NCBI RefSeq assembly: GCF_012935715.1
Contig: NZ_CP052860.1
Span: forward strand, 248,001 to 312,000
From: Pseudomonas sp. ADAK13
Lineage (GTDB): Bacteria; Pseudomonadota; Gammaproteobacteria; Pseudomonadales; Pseudomonadaceae
Direction of reading: 5' to 3'
Length of the DNA: 64,000 bases
Part shown: positions 56,021-64,000 of the stretch, in pieces
How the letters are laid out: every line of letters starts with the position of its first letter
Position numbering within the stretch: the stretch's first letter is position 1
Position numbers and translations under genes: made by a program
Notes under the pieces: model-generated
What the model was told of the DNA's origin: nothing
Seen by the model: only the letters and a program-made list of their open reading frames with translations
The model's database searches: none

Positions 56021-57412
56021 TCAGGTGGACTTCGGATTGTTCAGCGAGTTGAGCGTGGTCATTACGCTGTCGCCTTGGGCCTTGAGCTGCGCCACCAGGG
56101 AGTCCATCGCGTTGTATTTCAGGGTCAGGGAGGCTGTCAGGGCACTGGAGCGGGTGTCCAGGGCGCTCTGTTGATTGGTCAGGTCCTTGAGGTTGTCCTG
56201 AAGCGTCGTGGACTTTTGGGCGAACACCCCGGTCTTGCTCAGCGCATAGTTGGCGGTCGCATTCGTCAGGCCCGTCAACAGCCCGTTGGGGCCGGTGAAG
56301 ATGCTGTTGATGTCGGAGCCGTTAGTGAGGGCTGCTTTGTCAAACGCCACATCACTGACGCTCAGCATGCCCGTTGTCTGGTCAGTGGTCACACCGAACT
56401 GCGCCAGGGATTTGAACGCGCCGCTACCGGTCACCGAGTTCATCACGTTGCGTATCGACGCCATCATGGTACGGACGGAGCTGTCCCCGGTCAGCGCACC
56501 TGGCGTGACGGAACCGTCGGCGTTGGTGGTGACCTGAGTCTCGGCATTCACAGCCTTGACCAATGCACTGTAGGTGTCCGTGAAGCCCTTGACGGCCGAC
56601 TTCAGGGTGGCGGCGTTCGCAGACACCTTGATCGTCGAAGCGCCGTTAGGGCCGTCAGCAGCAGCCGAAACCCCCGTCAAGGTGATGCTCACACCACTGA
56701 TAGCGTTGGGCAGGGTATTGCTCGTGGATTCTTGAGGGCTGCCGTCCAGGTTATACACGGCGTTCACCGGCGCCGCGCCCACGACCGTAGCGCCCGTATC
56801 CAGGCCCGAGGAGCCCTTGAAGGTGATGTCGCTACCTTTACCGGTCGTCGAGGACGTGACCACCAAACGGGAACCGTTGGAGTCAGTCAGGATGTTGGCA
56901 CTCAAGCCCGCATTGCCGTACTGCGAGTTGAGCGAGTCACGCACCTGCTGCAGGGTGCCGCCCGGCGGCACACTGACGCTGTAATCCTTGCCGGACTGGG
57001 AGACCGTAAACACCGTCGCCGAAGCCCCGGAATTGACAACGGCCGTCGGCCCGCCGGGAATCACGGCGGTGGAGACTTTTGACGCCGTGGCCAAATTGGT
57101 AACGTTCAACGTAAAGTTGCCGGCGGCGGCGCCCGGGCCCAACGTGATCGTCGCGAGCTTGTCGTTCGAAACCGTCGCACTCAAGCCGCTGAAGTTGACG
57201 GTCTTGGTCATGTTATCCAGCGCGCCCCGGAACGCGTCCAGGGCCGCCTGGATTTTACCGATCGAGGTCAGTTGCGCAGTGGATATTTTGGTCTGGCTGT
57301 CGATCTGCGCTTGCTTGGGTGCGGTTTGCGAACCCACCAACGACTTCACAAGACCTTGAACGTCGATGCCCGTACCCGGGCCGTTGACCGTTAGACCTGC
57401 TACGACTGTCAT
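56021..57412 (-). CDS. fliD: Flagellar filament cap protein FliD
   Basis: 463 residues. The N-terminal coiled part (GLVKSLVGSQTAPKQAQIDS) and the C-terminal coiled coil (LTNQQSALDTRSSALTASLT) flank variable Ser/Thr/Gly-rich surface domains. It caps the filament for flagellin assembly. It lies between flaG and fliS. Confidence 0.93.
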   Translation of the reverse strand: MTVVAGLTVNGPGTGIDVQGLVKSLVGSQTAPKQAQIDSQTKISTAQLTSIGKIQAALDAFRGALDNMTKTVNFSGLSATVSNDKLATITLGPGAAAGNFTLNVTNLATASKVSTAVIPGGPTAVVNSGASATVFTVSQSGKDYSVSVPPGGTLQQVRDSLNSQYGNAGLSANILTDSNGSRLVVTSSTTGKGSDITFKGSSGLDTGATVVGAAPVNAVYNLDGSPQESTSNTLPNAISGVSITLTGVSAAADGPNGASTIKVSANAATLKSAVKGFTDTYSALVKAVNAETQVTTNADGSVTPGALTGDSSVRTMMASIRNVMNSVTGSGAFKSLAQFGVTTDQTTGMLSVSDVAFDKAALTNGSDINSIFTGPNGLLTGLTNATANYALSKTGVFAQKSTTLQDNLKDLTNQQSALDTRSSALTASLTLKYNAMDSLVAQLKAQGDSVMTTLNSLNNPKST

Positions 57413-57492
57413 CGTCTTTCTCCTAATCCGGGGCTGATGCTTTATTGACGAATCACGCTCTAGGCAGTTTTCGCAACAAAGTTCATGCCAGT

Positions 57493-57852
57493 TTAGACCT
57501 TGGCGTCAAACAGCAAGCTGCTGGCGTCATGAAGGCTCTGGGCGAGTTTCAGGGCCAATTCCGACGGAATCTGGCGAATGACCTCACCGCTTTCGGTCGC
57601 AATGACCTTGACCACAACCTGGTGGGTGGAGTCATCAATGGAAAAATCCAGTTTGCGCTGGGCAGCCTGGATGAATTCGTTTATGTCGTTGACCGCTTTT
57701 TTCAAATCGGTGTGGCTCGCTGGCTGCTGGGCATCTTTCGCGCCAGCAACGGCGTCCACCTTGGGCTTCTGCGGATCGGCACTGACAGGAGCAGGTGCAT
57801 TCTGTGGCGCTGCCGCAGGGTAAGACAGGTTCAGCTTGACGCTCATGTCCAT
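57493..57852 (-). CDS. flaG: FlaG-family protein
   Basis: 119 residues from ATG 57852, chosen because AGGTGA lies 7 bases upstream. The conserved C-terminal part is KLDFSIDDSTHQVVVKVIAT and GEVIRQIPSELALKLAQSLH. FlaG affects filament length in Pseudomonas. It lies between the fliC terminator and fliD. Confidence 0.92.
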   Translation of the reverse strand: MDMSVKLNLSYPAAAPQNAPAPVSADPQKPKVDAVAGAKDAQQPASHTDLKKAVNDINEFIQAAQRKLDFSIDDSTHQVVVKVIATESGEVIRQIPSELALKLAQSLHDASSLLFDAKV

Positions 57853-57881
57853 GACCAATCACCTCATTAGACAAAAGACAA

Positions 57882-57903
57882 AAGGGCACGTAAACGCGCC
57901 CTT
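57882..57903 (-). terminator. Terminator after fliC
   Basis: Minus strand stem AAGGGCGCG / CGTGCCCTT (one G-T pair) with a TTTA loop, followed by TTGTCTTTTG. It sits between fliC and flaG. Confidence 0.82.
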
Positions 57904-57926
57904 CCGTCAGTTACCAAGCGCCGTTA

Positions 57927-59360
57927 TTACTGAAGCAGCTTCAGTACAGCGGATGGCAGTTGGTTCGCCTGGGACAGGATCGCAGTCGAAGCCTGTTGCA
58001 GGGTTTGTTGCTTGGTCAGCTGAGCGGTTTCAGCAGCGAAGTCAACGTCCTGGATCACGCCACGGGCAGAAGTGGAGTTGTCCGAGATGCTCTGCAGGTT
58101 GGCGATGGTGTTGTCGAAACGGTTTTGTACAGCACCGAGGTCAGCACGCTGGGAGTCGATGGTGGACAGTGCTTGGGTCAGCACGTCAACAGCGCTCTGT
58201 GCGTTGGCAGCGGTGGTCACGTCAGTGTTGCTGACAACAACTTTAGCCGAGTTGACAGCGGTAGCACCCGCTGCGCCGAACACACCGGTAACACCGTTAC
58301 CAGCCAGCGAGTAGCTGGAGCTGGAGTTCAACGAGACTTGGCCAGTAGCAACCAGGTTTGCAGCGGTCAGGGTTGCGGCAGTGCCGAACTGACCGTCGCC
58401 GCCCTTGGTTTGCACGCCGATGGTCTGGCCGCCAGCGTCAGCACCGGAGAAGGTGAAGTTCTCACCCGAGTCGGATTTGATCGACAGGGAGTCGGTCGAC
58501 TGGTCGAAGTTAACGCTGATGCCCAGTTTGGCAGCGTTGGAGTTCAGTTGGTCAGCCAGGTCAGAAGCTTTGGTGATACCGGTGAAGCTAACCGAAGCGC
58601 TGCCTACGGCCAGAGTGAAGCTGCCACTTGGGTTAGGAGCCGCGAAGGCTGGAACAGTGAACTTGGCTTCGTTGCTGGCAGAGGCCTGCAGGCCGCCAAC
58701 CGCGCCGTTCAGTTGAGCAGCGATAGCCTTGGCAGAGGCGCCGGCAGCAATGGTCAGTGCAGCAGAGGTCTGGCCGCCACCGGTAACAGTGATAGTGCCG
58801 CCTGCAACGCCGGCGCCTGGAGTCTGAGCACTGGACAGCAGCTGCTGCGAACCAATGTTGTTAGCCGATACGTTGCCCAGGCTCATGTTGATGGTCTGGT
58901 TGGCGTTGGCGCCCACTTGGAAAGCGGTAGTACCGAAAGAACCGTCCAGCAGGTTACGACCACCGAAAGTGGTGGTAGAAGCGATACGGGTCAATTCAGA
59001 AGTCAGAGCCGCGTACTGAGCCTGGTTCGACTTACGGTCGTCAGCGCTGAGCGAGCCGTTAGCGGACGACAGAGCCAGGGAACGCATGGTCTGCAGGATG
59101 TTGGTGGATTGCTGCATCGCGCCTTCAGCAGTTTGCGCGATGGAGTTACCGTCACCGGCGTTCTTGATGGCAACGCCCAGACCGTTGATTTGGCTGGTCA
59201 GACGACCAGCGATTTGCAGGCCGGCCGCATCGTCTTTGGCGCTGTTGATACGCAGGCCGGAGGACAGGCGCTGCATGGAAGTTTGCAGGGCGCTGGAAGC
59301 CTTGTTCAGGTTGTTCTGAACGGTCAACGAAGCAAGGTTGGTGTTTACTGTTAATGCCAT
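57927..59360 (-). CDS. fliC: Flagellin FliC
   Basis: 477 residues. The N-terminal D0/D1 domain begins [20 protein letters not shown] with [19 protein letters not shown], and the C-terminal D0 domain ends [20 protein letters not shown]. The Ser/Gly/Ala-rich centre (about 170-370) is the variable surface region, which is the target of glycosylation in related species. It is a single flagellin gene in this window, behind a FliA promoter. Confidence 0.96.
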   Translation of the reverse strand: MALTVNTNLASLTVQNNLNKASSALQTSMQRLSSGLRINSAKDDAAGLQIAGRLTSQINGLGVAIKNAGDGNSIAQTAEGAMQQSTNILQTMRSLALSSANGSLSADDRKSNQAQYAALTSELTRIASTTTFGGRNLLDGSFGTTAFQVGANANQTINMSLGNVSANNIGSQQLLSSAQTPGAGVAGGTITVTGGGQTSAALTIAAGASAKAIAAQLNGAVGGLQASASNEAKFTVPAFAAPNPSGSFTLAVGSASVSFTGITKASDLADQLNSNAAKLGISVNFDQSTDSLSIKSDSGENFTFSGADAGGQTIGVQTKGGDGQFGTAATLTAANLVATGQVSLNSSSSYSLAGNGVTGVFGAAGATAVNSAKVVVSNTDVTTAANAQSAVDVLTQALSTIDSQRADLGAVQNRFDNTIANLQSISDNSTSARGVIQDVDFAAETAQLTKQQTLQQASTAILSQANQLPSAVLKLLQ

Positions 59361-59440
59361 GACGAAATCCTCGTGGGTGGTGTACTGCGGCTTCCGGCCC
59401 TGGCAACCGCCGGGTGTGGCCTAGAGAACCTTCGTAATAG

Positions 59441-59468
59441 TTATCGTCGTGAAAGCAGGTTGCTTGAG
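59441..59468 (-). promoter_or_regulatory. FliA (sigma-28) promoter for fliC
   Basis: Minus strand CTCAAG, then about 14 bases, then GACGATAA. It resembles the known P. aeruginosa fliC promoter (TCAAG ... GCCGATAA). The leader to the fliC ATG is about 80 bases. Confidence 0.8.
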
Positions 59469-59574
59469 GACTTTTTTGATTTTTTTTACTGGCGCCGTGC
59501 CACCCCTTTTAATTCAAGCATTTACGATAGCCCAAACCCCAGCAATTGTTGGCTTTCTGGCGCCAAATAAAAAA

Positions 59575-59607
59575 CGCCCATGATCTTTCGATCATGGGCG
59601 TTTTTTT
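59575..59607. terminator. Strong bidirectional terminator between the ketoacyl synthase and fliC
   Basis: A 10-base perfect stem CGCCCATGAT / ATCATGGGCG with A-runs on the left and a seven-T run on the right. It ends transcription of the KASIII gene (-) before fliC. Confidence 0.92.
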
Positions 59608-59626
59608 GTGCAGCGCCTTTAAGCCA

Positions 59627-60556
59627 TCAAGGGCGGTGCAAAATCGCCGAACCCCAGGACAGCCCCACACCAAAACCACTGATGGCGACGCGCTTCCAGG
59701 TGGAGTCGAGCATGTGCTTTTCCAGCAGCAGCGGAATGCTCGAGGACACGGTATTGCCGGTCTCGACCATGTCCTTGATGAACTTGTCCACCGGCGCGTC
59801 TTCGAAACGCCGGGCCACGGCGTCGACAATCGCCGCACTGCCCTGGTGGATGCAGAACGCATCGATCTCGTCAGCCTTGAGGTCCGATTCGTTGAGCAGC
59901 TCGTGCAAATGCGCCGGCACCTTGAGCAAGGCGAAGTTGAACACCTGGCGGCCGTTCATGAAGAACACGCCATCGCTGACCTTCAAGTGCGGTGCACCGG
60001 AACCGTCAGTGCCGAACTTGGACTTGCCCAACTGCCAGGGCGCGTCTTCACCCATCCAGGTGGCAGTCGCAGCATCGCCGAACAGCATGGTGGTGTTGCG
60101 GTCTTCCGGGTCGACGATCTTGGAGTACGGGTCGGCAGTCACCAACAGGCCGTTTTTCAGGCCAGTGGCTTCCATGAAGCCCTTCATCGCATAGATGCCG
60201 TAGACGTAGCCCGAGCAGCCCAGGGAAATGTCAAAGGCCGCCACGTGCGTCGGCAGGCCCAATTTGTCCTGGACGATGGCCGCGGTGTGAGGCAAGCCCT
60301 CTTCGTCGCCGTTCTGGGTCACGACGATCAGCGCGTCAATGGATTCGCGCTTCAAATCGGGGTTGTTGGCAAACAAGGCGTTGACCGCCTCCACGCACAG
60401 ATCGGAAGTTTCCTGCGCGGCATCCTTGCGCGGCAGGAACGCCGAACCGATCTTGCCAATGATGAATTCTTCATCCTTGGCGAATTTGGCACCCTGGGCG
60501 TAGTTATCAATCCCGTCTGCCGGCACGTAACTGGCGATGCTTTTTATGCCAATCAT
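59627..60556 (-). CDS. Ketoacyl-ACP synthase III (FabH-like)
   Basis: 309 residues with the thiolase-fold catalytic triad Cys114 (SLGCSGYVYG), His237 (CIHQGSAAIV) and Asn268 (ETGNTVSSSI). It is flanked by terminators and so transcribed alone. It lies between flgL and fliC, where a KASIII gene (orf3) belongs to the flagellin glycosylation island of P. syringae, but no glycosyltransferase adjoins it here. It is probably not the housekeeping fabH. Confidence 0.88.
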   Translation of the reverse strand: MIGIKSIASYVPADGIDNYAQGAKFAKDEEFIIGKIGSAFLPRKDAAQETSDLCVEAVNALFANNPDLKRESIDALIVVTQNGDEEGLPHTAAIVQDKLGLPTHVAAFDISLGCSGYVYGIYAMKGFMEATGLKNGLLVTADPYSKIVDPEDRNTTMLFGDAATATWMGEDAPWQLGKSKFGTDGSGAPHLKVSDGVFFMNGRQVFNFALLKVPAHLHELLNESDLKADEIDAFCIHQGSAAIVDAVARRFEDAPVDKFIKDMVETGNTVSSSIPLLLEKHMLDSTWKRVAISGFGVGLSWGSAILHRP

Positions 60557-60812
60557 TGTGGCTTCCCAATACTAAATAGCTGGAGAACACCCCGCGAAAC
60601 ACGTCGCCGGGTGCTGACAATAATGGGGATAACCCCGCAAAAAACTCGCCGAAAACCGCCTTTGTACCCTGGCGGCAGGCCCTCGCAGAGACCTGGCGAC
60701 GACCTATCCTTTTCACACGATACAGTGAAGATGCGCTTTATGACTCACAGGTCACTCAATTTTCTGCGCTTTATGCGAAACACGGGGACATACAAACCCC
60801 AAAAACAACAAC

Positions 60813-60838
60813 GGCCCACCCCGTTTCCAGGGTGAGCC
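60813..60838 (-). terminator. Terminator after flgL
   Basis: Minus strand stem GGCTCACCC / GGGTGGGCC, followed by GTTGTTGTTTTTG. It lies 22 bases after the flgL stop. In the 303-base gap to the KASIII start I see nothing else firm. Confidence 0.8.
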
Positions 60839-60859
60839 GCCGGTTTGCACACGCGGGCA

Positions 60860-62443
60860 TCACATTTTGTTGAACAGGCTCAACTGAGAGATTTTCACAA
60901 AGGCCAACTGAGAGGCCTGCAACATGGTTTGCTGAAGTTGCAGGTTGATCGCGGCCTGCCCCATGTCGACGTTGCCCAACGAGCTCATGGTGTTGGTGTT
61001 GGCAGTCCCCAGGCTGGTGTTTTCATCCGTTTGAAGGTCCAGGGCGTTCTGGCGGGCACCAATGGAGCCACGCACCTGATCAATCTGCGAACTGGCGTTG
61101 TTCAGGTTGCCGATGGTCTTGGCCACCACATCCTTGAGATTGTTCTGCGCGACCAGATTGCCATCCGCCGGCGTTTCCAGGGCTTTACGCAATTGGCTCA
61201 GGGTGTCCAGCGCGTTTTCGTTCTTGTTGCTGACAGCGCTGACCGCAAACTGATCGCCCGCCCCCGGCGCACCGCTGAGGTCAAAAGTGACGCCTGCCGC
61301 GTTGATCGAGGTCGCACCGGCCGCCATGGTGCCTGTCGCGATGGTCTTGCTGTTTGGGGTGTAGGGCTGCGCATACACCTCATACGTGGTGCCGCTGGTG
61401 AATTTGATCACCGCACCGGTATTCGGGAACGTGCTGGCGTAAGCCGCCTGATCCGTCACCTGGCCGCCGGTCACTTGTGCGGTCGACGGGTTGCCGGGCG
61501 AACGCGAAGCACTGAACGTGTCCGGCTTGGATTGCAGGGTGAACGCCTTGCCCGCCACCAGCGCATCGGAGGCCGCTCCAGGCGCCACGTCCGTGCCCAG
61601 GTTCAGGCTGATATCGAACTTCACGCCCCGCAGGTTGACGCTGGACGAGCCTTCTTTCGTCGCGTCGAAGGTGCCGTTGCCGGGGATCTCGGAGGTAATG
61701 TCGTTACCGTCCTTGTCGGTCACGGAATACTGCGTGCTGCTGCTGAAGGTCAGCTTGTAGGGCTGGCCATCGGTAAAACTCTTGGTGTAGGTGACACCGG
61801 AGGTCACTGTGCCCGCCGACACCGCAACCTTGCCGTCATTGACCGCAGGCGGCAACAAGTTGGCTTGGGTACGGCCGGTATTGGTCGAGCTTTCCATCAG
61901 CGCCTTGCCGGTGTCACCAGCCGCCATCGACAGATTGTCCGAGATCTGCAGGCTCAGCGGCGTCTCGTCGCCCTGATACGTGTAGGTGCCGTCGTTATTG
62001 CGGATGTAAGGCGGCGTGTCGGTTTTTGCCCCGGAAAACATGTAGTTGCCGTTGGCATCCTTGGAGTTGAGCAAGCCCAACACCTGATCCTCAAGCGCTC
62101 CCACCTCGCTGGCGATGGATTTACGATCATCATCGCTGAGGGACTGGTTAGCTGCACGCAGTGCCAGTTCATTACCGCGCTGCAAGGCGGTGTTGATGCT
62201 CTTTAACACCGTCTCCTCGTTGGTCAGCGAGTTCTGCAGGGAGTTGATGTTGCCGTTGAACTGACCCAGCATGTCTTTCTGTTGCTGCAGTTGCAGCAAA
62301 CGCGCGGCCGCGACCGGGTCATCCGATGCGGTTTGTACCCGGATACCGCTGCTCGCCTGGTCCTGGGCCTTCACCACACCGGAATAGTTAGTCTGATACT
62401 TGCTGGCGCTGGTGTCGAAATACTGCTGTGTAGAAATTCGCAT
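60860..62443 (-). CDS. flgL: Flagellar hook-filament junction protein FlgL
   Basis: 527 residues. The N-terminus MRISTQQYFDTSASKYQTNY is typical, with SGIRVQTASDDPVAAARLLQ. The C-terminal part (NLQLQQTMLQASQLAFVKIS) is flagellin-like. The central region is larger than in E. coli FlgL (about 317 residues) or P. aeruginosa, and Ser/Thr/Gly rich. It follows flgK by 14 bases. Confidence 0.94.
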   Translation of the reverse strand: MRISTQQYFDTSASKYQTNYSGVVKAQDQASSGIRVQTASDDPVAAARLLQLQQQKDMLGQFNGNINSLQNSLTNEETVLKSINTALQRGNELALRAANQSLSDDDRKSIASEVGALEDQVLGLLNSKDANGNYMFSGAKTDTPPYIRNNDGTYTYQGDETPLSLQISDNLSMAAGDTGKALMESSTNTGRTQANLLPPAVNDGKVAVSAGTVTSGVTYTKSFTDGQPYKLTFSSSTQYSVTDKDGNDITSEIPGNGTFDATKEGSSSVNLRGVKFDISLNLGTDVAPGAASDALVAGKAFTLQSKPDTFSASRSPGNPSTAQVTGGQVTDQAAYASTFPNTGAVIKFTSGTTYEVYAQPYTPNSKTIATGTMAAGATSINAAGVTFDLSGAPGAGDQFAVSAVSNKNENALDTLSQLRKALETPADGNLVAQNNLKDVVAKTIGNLNNASSQIDQVRGSIGARQNALDLQTDENTSLGTANTNTMSSLGNVDMGQAAINLQLQQTMLQASQLAFVKISQLSLFNKM

Positions 62444-62457
62444 CGTCCCAGACTCCT

Positions 62458-64000
62458 TTAAAGGGCATTAATCAGTGTGCTGAAAGTTTCTTGCGCAGCC
62501 TTGATGATCTGCGACGACGCGGTGTAGTACTGCTGGAACTTGATCATGTCACCCGCCTCTTCATCCAGGTTGACCTGGGACACCGAGTTGCTGGCCGCCT
62601 TGTTCGCGGCCAACAAGGCACCGGTCGCGGTGGTGTCGGTGGCCGCCTGACTGGCTTTGGAGCCCACCTGCGACACGAGGCGGGAGTTGGCGCTGACCAG
62701 GCTTACACCGGTGGTGCCGTCGCCGACGCCCACTGTGGCCTTGGTCTGCAAGTTCAGCAATTGCTGGGCGTTGCGGTTATCGGAGGAGCCCGAGGCGTTG
62801 AACGAGAAGGTGGTGCTGTCGCCAGCGGCTGGCGAGCCGCCGACCGTGGTGTCGAAACTGAAGCTCTTGCCGGGGATCAACGCACCCGAGGCATCGCGCA
62901 TCGGCACGTTGATGCTGATCTTGTTGCCCTGGCCCGGAATGATGGTGCCACTGCCGATCGGGTTACCTTGCGCATCGCTTACCGTATACGACTGGGTACC
63001 ATCGGCGGCCGGCTTGCCAAACAGCATTTTCACCGGCATGGAGTTTTCGATCCCCGTGCGCAGCTGGGCGGTATTGGCGCCGCCATGAATATCCAGCGGG
63101 ACCGTCAGCTGCGGCGGTGTGAACGTACCGGTGCCGGTGTTGGTCGTGCTCGCATTCCCCGCCAAAGGGCCCGCGAAGGCCAGCTTGTTGGCGTCCTTCA
63201 AGTCAACGCCGATGCCTGTGGCTCCGTTGGCCGTTGGGCTGACCTTGAAGCTGTCACCGGCCGCTACCGGCCCCTTGCCATTCAACGCCAGGGTAAAGCC
63301 ATCAATCACTGGCGGCGGCGTGGTAGTCGTGTCGAACGACCCCATGGACTTGCCATCGGAGCGCACGACGTTGTACTGGTTACCACTGGTAAACGTCACC
63401 TTGTAGTCGAAGGTCGTCAGCTGGCTGCTGTCCGAGATCGAGACATTAAGGTTGCCAGACCCCGCGCTGTTACCGGCCGCGCCCTGGCTGCGCTGGGAAA
63501 TCGCCGCCGCGCTGTTGATATCACTGAACAGCGACGAACCGAACTCGCCGTTGAGGTCCAGGCCCTGGCCCAACTGGTTGTTGATCGTGTCTGCCGTGGC
63601 AATCGCGATTCGCCCCAGATCATTGATGGCAGGCATCAGCACGTCACTGCGATAGCGCAGCAAGCCACCGATACTGCCGCCGGTGACCACATTGCCGAGG
63701 TCGATGGAGGTGTCGCCCATCGAGAGCTGGATGGTGTACTGGCTATTGTCGGTGCTGCTGGGTACCGCAGAGATATTATTGGAAATACCCCCTTCTACCA
63801 GCGACTGCCCCGTACCGGTCGTAATACTGAACTGTCCGTTTTTTTCCGTGGCGGTTACGCCGATCAGCTCGTTGAGCGAGCGCACCGCCTCGTCACGCGA
63901 ATCCAACAGGTTGGCCGGCGCACTGCTGGAGGTGCCCTGGGCCTGGGCAATCTGTTTGTTGAGCGACGCGATTGAGGACGTCAGCTTGTTAACCTGATCG
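62458..64000 (-). CDS. flgK: Flagellar hook-associated protein FlgK (partial, 5' end outside window)
   Basis: The C-terminal 513 codons or so are present, and the frame remains open to the window edge (DQVNKLTSSIASLNKQIAQA near the edge, then LLDSRDEAVRSLNELIGVTA). The end, EEAGDMIKFQQYYTASSQII, is the FlgK signature. It joins hook to filament. The N-terminal third lies outside. Confidence 0.95.
   Translation of the reverse strand, partial: DQVNKLTSSIASLNKQIAQAQGTSSSAPANLLDSRDEAVRSLNELIGVTATEKNGQFSITTGTGQSLVEGGISNNISAVPSSTDNSQYTIQLSMGDTSIDLGNVVTGGSIGGLLRYRSDVLMPAINDLGRIAIATADTINNQLGQGLDLNGEFGSSLFSDINSAAAISQRSQGAAGNSAGSGNLNVSISDSSQLTTFDYKVTFTSGNQYNVVRSDGKSMGSFDTTTTPPPVIDGFTLALNGKGPVAAGDSFKVSPTANGATGIGVDLKDANKLAFAGPLAGNASTTNTGTGTFTPPQLTVPLDIHGGANTAQLRTGIENSMPVKMLFGKPAADGTQSYTVSDAQGNPIGSGTIIPGQGNKISINVPMRDASGALIPGKSFSFDTTVGGSPAAGDSTTFSFNASGSSDNRNAQQLLNLQTKATVGVGDGTTGVSLVSANSRLVSQVGSKASQAATDTTATGALLAANKAASNSVSQVNLDEEAGDMIKFQQYYTASSQIIKAAQETFSTLINAL

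Noticed and set aside
57470-57500. Possible sigma-54 site before fliD (TGGCATGAACTTTGTTGC)
   Set aside because: The GG and GC are 13 bases apart instead of 10, so sigma-54 would not be expected to use it.

Overview
The window looks like chromosomal DNA of a Pseudomonas of the fluorescens group. The evidence is the high GC content, the Pseudomonas-type flagellar cluster with FleQ, FleS, FleR, FleN and FlhF, the MotC/MotD stators, the HptB-HsbR-HsbA switch, and many REP palindromes with the typical GTGGGAGC...GCTCCCAC ends. Assignment is from recognised protein families; no database was searched.

Layout. 1-3.1 kb: the start of a phosphonate operon read leftward (phnC, phnD, phnE, then a PhnF-type regulator cut by the window edge), with a Pho box upstream of phnC. 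3.3-7.6 kb: accessory genes, namely a Nudix hydrolase, a small DUF6124/DUF3077-type gene with a possible leader ORF, a divergent LysR/MFS pair and a small lipoprotein, separated by REP pairs. 7.6-14.5 kb: the complete cytochrome c maturation operon ccmABCDEFGHI, read leftward. 14.7-18.4 kb: four rightward genes, namely a FliK-like protein, an FlhB C-terminal-domain protein (FhlB), a Rap1a-like secreted protein and an AAA ATPase.

18.4-64 kb is one long leftward flagellar and chemotaxis region. In transcription order it holds flgK (partial), flgL, a ketoacyl-ACP synthase III, fliC, flaG, fliD, fliS, fliT-like, fleQ, fleS, fleR, fliE-fliJ, hsbA, hsbR, hptB, a repeat/IS island, fliK, fliL-fliR, flhB, flhA, flhF, fleN, fliA, cheY, cheZ, cheA, cheB, motC, motD, a ParA-type ATPase, a ParP-like CheW-domain protein, cheW and a DUF2802 gene.

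The parts fit the known Pseudomonas flagellar hierarchy. FleQ (class I) with sigma-54 drives class II operons; I find good -24/-12 sites before fleS, fliE, fliK, fliL and flhA. FliA drives late genes; there is a clear site before fliC and a weaker candidate before fliS. FlhF, FleN and the ParA/ParP pair place flagella and chemotaxis arrays at the pole. HptB-HsbR-HsbA links surface signalling to the anti-FliA factor FlgM.

The most unusual structure is a 2.5 kb island at 39993-42480, between hptB and the fliK promoter. Two diverged copies of a repeat of about 330 bp, in inverted orientation, enclose an IS3-family element with an intact-looking A AAA AAG frameshift signal. Other points of interest are four repeated acidic motifs in the CheA linker, a 34-codon ORF between flhF and fleN, and an AAA ATPase gene inserted at the chemotaxis end of the cluster. 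I found no rRNA, tRNA, CRISPR array or prophage, and no convincing new defence system.
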